The notes beneath the pieces were generated by a model, which was given only the letters and a program-made list of their open reading frames with translations, did not search any database and was not told where the DNA came from. The position numbers and the translations under genes were made by a program. This document shows, one piece after another, positions 10,996-29,714 of a stretch of DNA of 64,000 bases. How positions within the stretch are numbered: position 1 is the first letter of the stretch; every line of letters starts with the position of its first letter. The DNA lies in assembly GCF_028640845.1 (NCBI RefSeq), contig NC_080542.1, forward strand, positions 15,455,901 to 15,519,900. The letters are read 5' to 3'. The stretch comes from Ahaetulla prasina. Its lineage: Eukaryota; Chordata; Lepidosauria; Squamata; Colubridae.

Positions 10996-12090
10996 TAACA
11001 GAGTTGGAAGGGACCTTGGAGGTCTTCTAGTCCAACCCCCTACCGAGGCAGGAAACCCTATTCCATTTCAGACAAATGGCTATCCAACATTTTCTTTAAA
11101 ATTTCCAGTGTTGGAGCATTCACAACTTCTGCAGGCAAGTTACCACATGCCTCCCACCGACCCGTACGCTCTCACAGGGAGGGACTTCTCAGGGTGCCAT
11201 CTGCCAAACAATGTCGGCTGGCGGCCCCCAGGGGAAAGGCCTTCTCTGTGGGGGCTCCCACACTCTGGAACGAGCTTCCCCCAGGTTTACGCCAAATACC
11301 TGACCTTTGGACATTCCGTCGCGAACTGAAGACATACCTTTTCATCCGCGCGGGGCTGGCTTGAATTTGAATTTTAATGTTAAATTTTATTAATTTTAAA
11401 TGGGGTTTTTTAGTGTATGGCAAATTTTTAATTTTCAGGCTAATTTAAATAAGTTTTTTAAATTGCATTTTAAATTGTACTTTGTATTGTTTGTTTTATT
11501 TTGCCTGTACACCGCCCTGAGTCCTTCGGGAAAAGGGCGGTATAAAAATCAAATAAATAATAATAATAATAATAAGTTGTTCCACTTATTACATAACATA
11601 ACATCAGAGTTGGAAGGGACCTTGGAGGCCTTCTAGTCCAACCCCCTGCCCAGGCAAGAAACCCTATACCATCTCAGTCAGATGGTTATCCAACATTTTC
11701 TTAAAAATTTCCAGTGTTGGAGCATTCACAACTTCTGAAGTTGATTGTTCTAACTGTCAAGAAATTTCTCCTTAGTTCTAAGTTGCTTCTCTCCTTGATT
11801 AGTTTCCACCCATTGCTTCTTGTTCTACCTTCAGGTGCTATGGAGAACACCCCGACTCCCTCTTCTTTGTGGCAACCCCTGAGATATTGGAACACTGCTA
11901 TCATGTCTCCCCTAGTCCTTCTTTTCAGCCGTTCTTCATATGTTTTAGCCTCCAGTCCCCTAATCATTTTTGTTGCTCTTCTCTGCACTCTTTCTAGAGT
12001 CTCAACATCTTTTTTACATCGTGGCGACCAAAACTGAATGCAATATTCCAAGTGTGGCCTTACCAAGGCGTTATAAAGTGGTATGAACAC
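10996..12090 (-). mobile_element. CR1 LINE fragments with nested L2 tail
   Basis: The minus-strand reading at 12090-11701 ([20 protein letters not shown], then [18 protein letters not shown]) is the C-terminus of CR1 ORF2. A second CR1 3' end lies at 10996-11136. An L2-type 3' end on the plus strand (about 11137-11575, ending caccgccctgagtccttcgg and an (ATA)n tail) sits between them. Confidence 0.8.
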
Positions 12091-12990
12091 TTTTAGTTTG
12101 GCACAAGAATGTCATGTTTTGTCCATTAGAAATAAATATATCTTTTAGAAATTGTGGGAATCCTACTCCGAGATTAAGATCGCAAAACATTAATGATCAT
12201 TTTTTTAGAATGATAAGAAGCTTAAAATTCTACTTCTACCAAAACAATGATGCAAATAGGAATATTTGTTTGTTTATTTGTTTGTTTGTTTGCTTGAATT
12301 TCCCATGCTTTTATTTATTTTTTTCCTCTTTCCTGTCTAGCTTCACCATTTTCTGAGAGGAGTTTCATTTAATAACAGTGCCGGAAATGAGATTTCCTTT
12401 GATGATAATAGTGAATTCAGTGGTGGATTTGATATCATAAATTGGGTCACGTTCCCAAACCAGTCCTTCCTTAGAGTTAAGGTGCGAACCATCGATCCAG
12501 ACCCACTCTCACATCACCTGCTGACCATTAGAGAAGATGACCTCAGCTGGCCCACCTGGTTCAATCAGGTAGAATCCCTGTCATGTCCAGTTTGATGTAT
12601 TACTTTGCCCAATATTACAAGAAGGTTCATATCAAGCTAAAGCAAATTGAATTCAAATGAGTATACTGATAAAATGTATGCACGTAGTCCTTGACTTACA
12701 ACAGTCCATTCAGTGACCGTTCAAAGTTACAACAGCCCTGAAAAAAGTGTTTTATGACCTTTTTTCACACTTACAACCATTGCAGCACCACTATGATCAT
12801 GTGATCAAAATTCCAACTCAATTGCAATAATTCATGTAACAAGAAATGTTGTAAAATGGGGCAAAATTCACTTAATTGTCTTGCCTAACAAAATACATTT
12901 TGGGTTCAATTGTGGTCATAAATCGAGGACTACATGTATTCTATTTTTCCTTGTTTTGTTTCAATCATAGGAACTGTTGATGAATCTGAG

Positions 12991-13406
12991 TGTCAGACCT
13001 GAAGCTGATCTGGCTCAGGCGGGTCTCTTTTCATGGAGGCTTTGATTTCTATCATGGGTTATCATCACCTGGCTTTAGCCTGACACAGTTTGGAGTTGAA
13101 GAGGGAGATAGGTAGAGTAGTACATCCAAAACAACATTGCTATCTCATGAGTCAACAGCCAGCTAGCCAGAGGACAAGGAGAGAAGTCACCATGCAACCA
13201 GGTTGTATCCTGATTGGACAATGTGATTTATTGTTTTGAGATAACAAGAAACTTTTACTTTTAATGGGGTGGAAAGCTTCGGAACCTTCAGTACTGGCTT
13301 TCCACCAGTTTGTGCCAAGATGATGTATTTAAAGAAACCTGTTCTTTGAGGAAATGGATTGCTTCAGAGTTCTGTTTATAATGGGTACATTAATTGGAAC
13401 CTGACA
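12991..13406. mobile_element. Solo LTR, 416 bp, in V2R-1 intron 4
   Basis: Begins TGTCAG, ends CTGACA, and is flanked by a perfect 5-bp duplication ctgag (12986-12990, 13407-13411). The empty site is preserved in V2R-2 (gaatctgagtcc). No internal retroviral sequence is present, so it arose by LTR-LTR recombination. Confidence 0.88.
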
Positions 13407-14229
13407 CTGAGTCCTTGTATCGATAGGTTCAATATCCATGTGATATTCGGAGTACATTTGGTAGGCCATGTGACAAATTGTATAGTGGGACCCAATTTGT
13501 ACACTTTTGGAGGGTAACGTCAGCTCTGGTGACATCCACATGTTAACCTTGCAATAATAAAAGATGTGTCATTAAGTTCATAATGTAGGGGAACTACAAG
13601 AAGCACTGCCTATAACAGCTGAAACATCTAGTTGATATTTAGACTAAGGAGTTCATCTTTTAGCCTGATGGCATTGGTTGCATGAGCTATTGGCCTGGAA
13701 TTATATATGTTTCTGAATGCTGTTTTATTAAAGTCAGAAAGGTTAGAAGGCACCACAATCTCAAAATGACAATCTGTGAATATAATTTCCAAATATATTA
13801 ACCAATTTGTATTTCCTTCATGGCCAGGCATCACCTCTCTCCATGTAATGATCATTGCTCTTCCAGTTACAGAAAGACTTCAGTAAAAGAAAAACCATTT
13901 TGCTGCTATGATTGCATCCCATGTCCAAAGGGAGAGATCACAAATCAGACAGGCAAGAGAAGCTATGAAAGATACGGGATGCCCTCCATCACTTATCAGC
14001 CTCAATTTCCTAACCATGTATAATTTTTCCCAGTGATTTAGTATCAGGTCAATGTGCAAATAGCGATGATGGGAATATTAAATACATCCTGTATTAAGGC
14101 ATTTCTGAAGTCCTTCCTACCTTTCGTTCAGTTCAATGTGAATGGTTTAGCTTTTTCATTGCAGGATTATAAATACATTTGAGATATTTATGCTTTTTTA
14201 AAAAAAATTACAAGAACAAATAAAATTTG

Positions 14230-14905
14230 TTTGTTAATTATTTTCATCCATATTTGGGTAGGTTGTGGATGAAATCCTCACGACGTGAGTATGCTATTAC
14301 TAAGGTTAGTGTCACAATCAGCCAAACAGTCAGACTGGATTTGATATTTTGTCTATCTATTGAGTACCTCCCAAGGACATTGTATAGGCAGATATGGATG
14401 CTTGATGGTATTACAGATATTGTCACAGGATGTGAGCTATTCTAAGTAAAGCTGTTTTTTTGCAATTTACTGAGGATGAATTTGTCAATGCCAATGGAAT
14501 TCAACTGGTGCTCCAGTTGTTTTGGGACTGGATAAAAGAAATCTTTTACTATTGGTATTACCTTTGCCACAGTCATTCAATTATTCATATTATTATCTCT
14601 TTTATTCATTAAACATGAAACTCAGTCAACTGAACATTCAAAAATGTATCACAAATACTATTGACTGGCACTAATGGTTGATATGGGTTGCTGCCAGGAT
14701 CCTAGGTATCAACCAAGTATCTTCTTAAAATATATGATGTGCCGAGTAGTGCAGTTTTTTGCAGTTCTGCTGGTGTTATTGCAGAAAGTTTTAATTTCTT
14801 GGTGTATTTTGTAAAATTCTTGGACATGGTGCCAAGTGCCCTGATGACAATGGGTATCACTATGGTTATTGTTGTTATTGTTATTGTTTACATTTGTTGA
14901 CAACT
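14230..14905 (-). mobile_element. LINE open-reading-frame fragment
   Basis: Minus-strand pieces resemble a retroelement ORF end with PIVIGALGTM-like and LQKTALLGTSYIL-like readings, heavily decayed by frameshifts. The clade is uncertain. It lies in V2R-1 intron 5 with a (TTATTG)n stretch. Confidence 0.4.
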
Positions 14906-16256
14906 CAACACTCTGTTTCCCAATTTGTTGAATTTCTTTAAGTACACATTTACAACATATGTGTTTTGTATCTTTATTCTGAGACTGGTGGTCTATCAGC
15001 TATCTCTTCATTTTCTGTTTCTATTTGCTTTTGCAGATATGGACCAATGCTTCCAGTGCTCAGAAGATCAGTATCCCAACAATAAACAGAATTTCTGCCT
15101 TCTCAAATACATAACTTATCTCTCTTATGAAGAAACATTAGGAAGCAGCTTGATGACAATGGCCATTATTCTTTCTTTTACCACAATTTCTGTTCTAGGA
15201 ATATTCCTGAAGTACCACAACACTCTGATCGTTAAGGCCAACAACCGCAGCCTCTCCTACACCCTCCTCATCTCGCTCCTTCTCTCCTTCCTTTGTCCTC
15301 TGCTTTTCATTGGTAGGCCCATGGCGGTGTCTCCTTCGACAGACTGCCTTTGGGATCATTTTCTCAGTGGCTGTTTCTTGTATATTGGCCAAAACCATCA
15401 CTGTTTCTTGCTTTCATAGCCACCAAGCCAGGATCAAAAATGAGGACATGGGTTGGGAAAAGATTGGCCCTTTCCATTGTTCTCTCCTGCTCCCTCATTC
15501 AAACCTTTCTTTGTACTGTGTGGCTAGCAACCTCACCTCCTTTCGTAGATGTTGATAAGCACTCCTTCATTTCTGAAATTGTTGTGGAATGTAATGAAGG
15601 GTCAGTTGTCATGTTTTATAGTGTCTTGTCTTTTATGGGCTTCTTGGCTATGGTCAGTTTTATTGCAGCTTTCCTAGCTAGGAAGTTACCAGATACTTTC
15701 CAGGAAACTAAATCCATCTCATTCAGCATGCTTGTATTTTGCAGTGTGTGGTTGTCCTTTATTCCTGCCTATGTGAGCACCAAAGGGAAATACACAGTAG
15801 CTGTGGAGATCTTCTCCCTCTTGGCCTCCAGTGCTGGGCTTCTGGCTTGTATCTTTTCTCCAAAATGTTACATCATCATTGTAAGGCCTGATTTGAATAA
15901 AAGAGAGCATCTAATAAAGAGAATTATTTAAACAATCCTGTCTTTTGTCTTTCTCCAACACGGGACTGGCATTTTGAGGTGAATCTCATGAGGCATTAAC
16001 TTTGAGAGATACTTTAAAGTTCAGATAATCCATTTCATGGTGTTGAAGAAAATCCTGTATATCAGCCAAACATGAAGAAAGCAATGTGTTGGAATTTGTC
16101 ATGATTGTCCTTATTTATGTAATGTTCTGAATCAGAGAAATTTTGGGTGCTTTTTTATTATTATTTTACTTAACCTGAAATCTTGATTACATTGTCTAAA
16201 AAGTATTTTATACAATGTTTATAGAAAGTTACCCAGAATTAAATTAAACTGTATAA

Positions 16257-17232
16257 TGTCAACGTTCCAGAAAACCCCTCCTGCAGAAAAGACTCTGAAG
16301 CCAACATCTTTCAAAGCTCTTTTACTAGCATAGGTAAACTAGCACAGTTGGATGAAAACCGAAACTGGGGATTCTGGTTCCTCCCTCAGTAATACAAACT
16401 CCAAGATCTCAACCCTCATGACCCCTCGGTCGGTCACATGCACCAATCCTCAATTGTCCCATGTTGAAGCATAACTGCAACCACTCCTTCTCCCAATGCG
16501 AACCCAGCCTGACCTTGACCAGCAGCAAAAATGTTGTTATGTCTAATCATCCCTTTGCACTACCACCCTCCTCCCCTCCTCTCCCATAGAGGAGAATGTG
16601 GCAGCATGTGGAAACCTTCGGCCTAGTATGGCTTCCAAAGCTGACAAGCATCCCCCCTTGTAGAAGAAAACACATCCTAGAAAACAAAACAGACGAAAAG
16701 CAAAAGATGGGGTTAACGCCCAGTATGTACCCCTCTAACCCGCCCTCCCCCCTCCAGGAGGACCTTTAGGTTTGTCAGGGAATATATCATGAAATTGTTT
16801 GACTAGAGCATTAGCATTTACATCCCAGCTTCTTACCCAAATAGCTTCAGACAATGGGTATCCTTTCCAGTGGATCAAATATTGTAAGCAACCTCTATAT
16901 AGTCTAGAGTCAAGGATCTTATTAAGTGGGTCTCCCCCTGGATTACCAAAGGAGTGGGGGAGCAGCTGGTAAGGGTCTCAAACTAGATCCCCTAGCCGGT
17001 TTCAATAAGCTACCATGAAATACTGGGTGTATTTTCCCTAATATTCGAGGGAGGCTAAGTTGGACAGTTACCGGGTCCAGCTGCTTCAGCCAAAGCTTTT
17101 TTTGTGTCGTCCCACCCCTTTTTCAATGAGTTCATCCAGTCCGTCAGGGACACAGAAGTGGGAGGTTCTATGGGGAGCTCAGGCATTGGCACAAAATCCA
17201 TGCCGGTGGTTATCCAAACCGTTATACATTTT
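16257..17232 (-). mobile_element. Ty3/gypsy chromovirus remnant (LTR plus integrase C-terminus with chromodomain)
   Basis: On the minus strand, 16920-16765 reads RLYRGCLQYLIHWKGYPLSE followed by AIWVRSWDVNANALVKQFHD, a clear chromodomain. Upstream, about 17070-16985 reads LWLKQLDPVTVQLSLPRI and KIHPVFHGSLLKP, the conserved end of gypsy integrase, and about 17190-17080 reads LTDWMNSLKKGWDDTKKALA. An internal deletion removes the stretch between these two. The LTR-like part starts tgtcaacgttccag at 16257. It lies downstream of V2R-1. Confidence 0.85.
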
Positions 17233-17623
17233 CTACAAATAAAGAAAAGAAAGTAAAATAGTTTAGACTACTAAATACCGAATATACTAAAATGAAAATA
17301 ATAAAATAGCTGTATACAAATTAATTGACTATGATAATGGTACAGTACTTTTTCAATAAAACTATGTAATACTGGTATACTGAGTTATGTTGTATAACTT
17401 GCTACCCATAAGAGTGAGAAGGAAATTTTTATTCTTCAATTTGATTTTTGTGACTAAATGGAAGTAGCTTGCATCCAGAGAAGTCAACCAAAATCAATAA
17501 TGCAATTAAAAATAAATTAAATAAAATCAATTTTCCAGATTTTAGGCTCTGCAGGTCAGCAGATATGAACCCTCTAGAGGTCCCTGTTGCTGTTGCTTCT
17601 GCTGAAGAAAAGCGGTCCCAGAT

Positions 17624-17781
17624 CAGGGGTGGGTTCTACATACCTTTGCTACTGGTTCGCAATGGGAGCATGTGAATGCGCAGATCGCATTTGATGACAT
17701 CTGGCCAGGTGGGCGGAGCCTCTTGCCACTGTTACTACCAGTTCTTGCAAATTGATCTGAACCAGGGGCAACCCACCACTT
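17624..17781. mobile_element. hAT-type MITE (ACCGGTTC family), perfect target duplication
   Basis: caggggtgggttc...cccaccactt flanked by tcccagat at 17616-17623 and 17782-17789. It establishes the 8-bp duplication, and so the hAT affiliation, for this family. Confidence 0.85.
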
Positions 17782-18039
17782 TCCCAGATCCCTTTGCCTT
17801 TTTTACACTGCTACCATCTAATATGTAATTGCAATGTTACAGACCAATTCTAGAAGGTCTAAATACATTACATTTATAAATCCCTGTTTAGTTTAGTAAA
17901 TATGTCCATTTATTTAATTATAGGTTGCATCATTTGAAGCGTATTCAGAAAAGTTTCAAGGTATTCTGGAAATCTGTATAAAACGTATTCAATCTACAGC
18001 GCTCAAAATAGGATCCAACTTGAATTTCTAGGCTACTAA

Positions 18040-18497
18040 TTTTTTGGAATCTCATGAACATGCAAACTTTAATACAAATATGAAAAGCATTCATCTGTTG
18101 TGATCACATTTTCCCCTTGGCATTCTTTGGCATAGGTCATTACAAAACATGGCTTAATGGTACCATGGGAGTAAGCAGAAGAACACTCAGATAAACATAT
18201 TTATTTCCATACTGTTTTGAATAATAATGAACTCCAGTGATGTAATCATCTGTCCTATCCTTATAATCTTGATTGGCTTCTCCTTTCAATTTGGCAACTC
18301 CTTGTAACATGCAATAGGACAGGACCAGTTTAGCAATTTAAATGTAAACGATGCTTCAAGCATTCCTTTTGGTCTTTAGACATTATGCATACAGAGGAGT
18401 TCTAGCTAAACAGCTAAACAGCTAGATGTTTGCTCTCAATTCCCTCGGTTTTCCCATTGAATCCTGGCTATTCAGTTGGAGAATATTCCATCAAGCC
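18040..18497 (+). promoter_or_regulatory. Conserved upstream block of V2R-2
   Basis: Shared with the V2R-3 upstream region: the order catctgttgtg, ttccc, gtcatta/gcaaaac, accatgggaataag and cattccttttggtc is kept, ending in the shared sequence just before the MGE start. This points to a duplicated promoter and 5' UTR unit. V2R-4 lacks it. Function is inferred only from position and conservation. Confidence 0.4.
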
Positions 18498-25519
<7,022 letters not shown>

Positions 25520-26100
25520 GCAATTCTTCCCCCACCCAATGTTGAATTAGCATTGTCAGTTGAATCTCATGAGGCATTAATTCTGACAGGTACTTTAAAG
25601 GTCATATAATCCATTTCAAGGTACTTGAAGTAAGTTTAGTGCATTATCCAAAGATCTAAAAATTGTGCAGTGGGCTTTTTCACAATTGGCCTTATTTATG
25701 TATTTTTCTAAATCAGATATTTCTGAGATCTGACTTCTCAGACATAGATTTATTTGATATTCAGCTTGATGGGGTTGTTTTAGTTTAGTGAACCTGATAT
25801 CTTAATTAAAATTAGTAAAAAGCAGTTATACAAAGTTTACAGGAAGACACAAAAATGGAATTAAAATATTAAACATTTCCGTAAATGGATAAAAGTAAGT
25901 AATATGATTTGTATTACTGAATACTAGAAATTCTAAAATTAAACTAATAAAGCAGCTGGAAAAAATGAATTGACTTACATAAAAGTAGTTTTAGTAGTAT
26001 AATGCAGTGAAATGCTATTATACTGAGTAGCTCAGCACTCACAATATATTAGTATTTTGTGCTTACATAGGTAGATGTTTGGAGGCTGGCATTCTCCTTT
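25520..26100. other. 3' flank of V2R-2, no feature recognised
   Basis: AT-rich sequence related to the 3' flank of V2R-1 after 15932 (gaatctcatgaggcatta, tactttaaag), so it belongs to the duplicated unit and probably includes the 3' UTR. No polyadenylation site is assigned with confidence. Confidence 0.4.
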
Positions 26101-27545
26101 TGTTCGGGGGTGACTATTTGGTTAACGCAAAGTTTTAAAAGAACAACAACTAGCACTGATACACCCAAATCTTGTAAATATAGAAAAAAAAAATTCTTAT
26201 AAGGATATACTAAATGAGACAGGTGAACTGAAAACCAGATTAGAATTAAAAGATCAAGGATGGAACTGGAGTGGTAGTCATACCTGCAAATACAATCATG
26301 TGAAAGATGTGAAAATATGGGGGTTTTATAGAGAATTAAAAAGGGATGCGGTGGCTCAGCGGCTAAGACACTGAACTTGTCGATCAAAAGGTCAGCAGTT
26401 TGAATCCTGAGTGCCGCATAGTTACGGTGAGCTCCCATTACTTGTCCCAGCTTCTGCCAACCTAGCAATTTGAAAGCACTTAAAAATGCAAGTAGAAAAA
26501 TAGGGACCACCTTTGGTGGGAAGGTAACAGCGTTCCATGCACCTTTGGCATTTAGTCATGCCGGCCACATGACCACGTCTTTGGACAGCACTGGCTCTTT
26601 GGCTTTAAAACGGAGATGAGCACCACCCCCTGGAGTCAGGAATGACTAGCATGTATGTGCAAGGGGAACCTTTACCTTTACCTATAGAGAATTAACAACG
26701 TTGGATAAATTATTAGTGGGGACTGATGACAAATTGATAAGGATACTATACAATTATTTATTAGACTATAACATGGAAAAAGAAAAATGGTTGTATTGGC
26801 TAAAAATTTTGGATATAATATTGATTTGGAAAATTAGCAAAAGCTTTGGGAGAGAAATCGGAAATTGACACTGGCCACATCATATAAACAAAATCTTTAT
26901 AAAACGTTTTATAGGTAGTATCTTCCCCTGGCAAGATTGGATAAAACATTTAGCAATATGTCCCCAAACTGTTGGAAACGTAAACAAATACCAGGCACAT
27001 ATTGCCACATGTGATGGACCTGTAAAAAAAGCAAAGAAATTTTAGATACAAATTCATATGTGGTTAGAAAAAATGGTTAGACAACGTATACAATACAAGA
27101 CAGAATTATTTCTATTAGACATTATATCAGATGGTTATGATAAAGGGACAATATACCTAATATTACACATCCTGACCACAGCAGTGGAAGAGCGAAAACA
27201 CCCCTTTAGAGGCGGAAATAATAAGGAAGGTACTAGTCTGTGCAGAAATGGATAGACTAACGTTAAAAATAAAAGACAAAGAAGAGACAGAATATTATGA
27301 TATATAGAACAGATTCTATCAATGGCTAGAAGCAGGCGGTGGAAGTTGGAATATGAAAAAATTAGGTTAGGTGGACCTGGAATGAGATACTAGATTTGCA
27401 TTGTTGTATTAGAATGAATATGATGGTAAAAAATAACTGTACAACACTAGCACTATTTAAATAGTATATATGTTATTTTGGTTTTTATGGCAAGTGAAAT
27501 GCCAGGACAATCACACTGTATTCAATATATATTTATATGTAAACA
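26100..27545 (+). mobile_element. 5'-truncated L1 LINE (ORF2 end), split by a SINE
   Basis: Decayed plus-strand readings resemble the L1 ORF2 C-terminus (MWLEKMVRQRIQYKTELFLL preceded by a CPNCW/CHMWWTCKK-like region), followed by an A-rich tail near 27540. The SINE at 26340-26682 interrupts it. The left limit is approximate. Confidence 0.6.
26340..26682 (+). mobile_element. tRNA-derived SINE with Bov-B-like tail (Sauria/Squam1-type)
   Basis: tRNA-like head (gcggtggctcagcggctaag), conserved body (agggaccacctttggtggg) and tail (gactagcatgtatgtgcaag, ggggaacctttacc). Perfect 13-bp target duplication tatagagaattaa at 26327-26339 and 26683-26695. Confidence 0.92.
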
Positions 27546-27589
27546 ATAAAAATATATTTAAAAAAAATAAAAATCAAAGAACAGCAACC

Positions 27590-28022
27590 TATTTCATTGC
27601 AATGCAAAAATAGAAACAGGATTTCCTAACTTTATGTGAATCTCATGAAAAACATTTTTCAGAAGTTCCTCATCTGTTGTGTTCACTATTTTCCCCTGAC
27701 AATCATTCGGGAAAGTCATTGCAAAACCTAATTGCACCATGGGAATAAGCTGAATAATTTTTGTGCAACACCCAGAGGAACATGTTTCTTTCCTCCCTAT
27801 AAAGAATTCTGGTAGGGGTTTACAATTGATGTATCCTTTCAACATGGCAATCTGCTCTAAAATACAACAGAACTTGACAGGAGTCTGGCACTTTTAGCCA
27901 AAAGGATGTTTCAAACATTCCCTTCGGTCCTTTCAACTATCAATACAGAAAACTTGTAGCACGATGACTAGAAAGCTTTCCAGTGAACCCTGGCTGTTCA
28001 ATTGAGGAATGCTGCCCCCATC
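27590..28022 (+). promoter_or_regulatory. Conserved upstream block of V2R-3
   Basis: Counterpart of 18040-18497, with the same ordered short matches (tcatctgttgtg, gtcattgcaaaac, accatgggaataag, cattcccttcggtc). It is probably the proximal promoter and 5' UTR of the duplicated unit; no core element is certain. Confidence 0.4.
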
Positions 28023-29629
28023 ATGGGAGAAGTGAATAGACTTTTTACAGAAAAAGTATCATACTTTACAGTTGGGATGTTGGTATTTGCGACGCTTCCT
28101 AGGAGTGTCTGCCAAGTTTCTTTTTCGAAATGCACTAGCAGTGACCCCAGTCCATTTCTTCACAAATACCATGAACTGGGTGACTTCACTCTTGGTGGTA
28201 TAGTTTCTCAAAGCTTTATAATCTCAGAGACAATCACATTTAGAAGACATCCTTTTCAAGACATTTTTGTTGAATATATGTAAGTAATTGGATCCTTAGA
28301 CCAGTGTTGTTCATTGTTTTGTTTGGGGGATGGAGGAGGAGTTTGGGGTGGATAGGAAAGAGAGAGAGAAAATATTTATTGTGATCAATAGATAAAGATA
28401 AAATAAAATATATAGTATATTTATTTTTAAGGGTGGCTGAGTTGCTAGGACACTGATCTTGTCGATCAAAAGGTTGGCAGTTCAGCAGTTCAAATCCCTA
28501 GTGCCACGTAATGTGGTGAGCTTCTGTTACTTGTCCCAGCTTCTGCCAACCTAGCACATTAAAAAATGCAAGTAGAAAAATAGGGACCACCTTTGGTGGG
28601 AAGGTAACAGCATTCCGTGCACCTTTGGCGTTCAGTCATGCCAGCCACATGACCATGGAGACGACTTCGGACAGTGCTGGCTCTTCAGCTTTGAAATGGA
28701 GATGAGCACCGCCCCCTAGAGTCGGGAACGACTAGCACATATGTGCGAGGGGAACCTTTACCTTTCCTTTTATATTTATTTATTTTATTTATTTATTTAT
28801 TTATTTCATCAAGCTTGTATTAGATAACAGATATAAGTATAAACATAATTATGAATACATGAAATGGATACAAAGAAAAGGGAACATTAGGACAGGGACG
28901 GTAGGCATGTTGGTGCACTTATGTACGCCCCTTAAAGACCTCATATGGGATAAGGTCGACAGTAGACAGTCTTAGGTTAAAGTTTTTGGGGTTTGGGGAT
29001 TAAACCATTGAGTCAGATAGCATATTCCAGCCATTGACCACTCTGTTGCTGAAGTTGTATTTTCTGCAATCGAGTTTGGAGTGGTTTACCTTACATTTGT
29101 ATCTATTGTGTGCTTGTGTATTGTTGTAGTTGAAGTAGTCATTGACAGGTAGGACATTGTAGCATATAATTTTATGTACTACACTTAGGTCAGACTGAAG
29201 ATGGAGTAGTTCTAAGTTGTCTTAGCCCAAAATTTCAAGTCTGGTGGCATAAGGTATTCTGTTGCGAGCAGGAGTGGAGGACTCTTCTTGTCAAATATCT
29301 CTGGGCTCTCTCAATTGTATTAATGTCCGATATACAGTGCGGGTTCCAGACAGATGAGCTGTATTCAAGAATTGGTCTAGCAAAAATTTTGTACGCCCTA
29401 GTTTGTAATTCGGTATGATAAGAGAAGAAGCTACATAAAGAAAAAGCTACATAAACCTATATAAACCTATCCCACCAGGCCCAAGGTTGACTCAGCCTTC
29501 CATCCTTTATAAGGTAGGTAAAATGAGGACCTAGATTGTTGGGGGGGGGCAATAAGTTGACTTTGTAAATATACAAATAGAATGAGACTATTGCCTTACA
29601 CACTATAAGCCGCCCTGAGTCTTCGGAGA

Positions 29630-29714
<85 letters not shown>

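Larger units (their letters stand above)
1716..15931 (+). pseudogene. V2R-1: vomeronasal type-2 receptor pseudogene
   Basis: Recognisable exons: 1 (1716-1942), 2 (3479-3766), 3 (6911-7757, plus a duplicated partial copy at 5116-5652), 4 (12341-12568), 5 (13828-13952) and 6 (15037-15931). Lesions seen: in exon 1 the ancestral ATG context is changed and a 2-bp gain shifts the frame, so the ATG at 1716 is secondary; exon 2 has a net 4-bp loss after VAVIG with a stop at 3708; the exon 3 acceptor is GG instead of AG (6909-6910 and 5114-5115); exon 3 has +1 near 7488 (GDGFLKEIW becomes GDFLLERD); exon 5 is 125 not 127 bp (2-bp loss before the CND motif) and has a GC donor; exon 6 has a 5-bp loss near 15329 and a 2-bp loss near 15402. 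Exon 4 is open. The 7TM exon otherwise reads well down to [13 protein letters not shown], so decay looks recent. The acceptor substitution argues against sequencing error as the only cause. It heads the same-strand array with V2R-2 to V2R-4. Confidence 0.93.

Noticed and set aside
26049..26510. Minus-strand reading of 153 codons
   Set aside because: It crosses the junction of the L1 fragment and the SINE, so it is a chance reading through two mobile elements.
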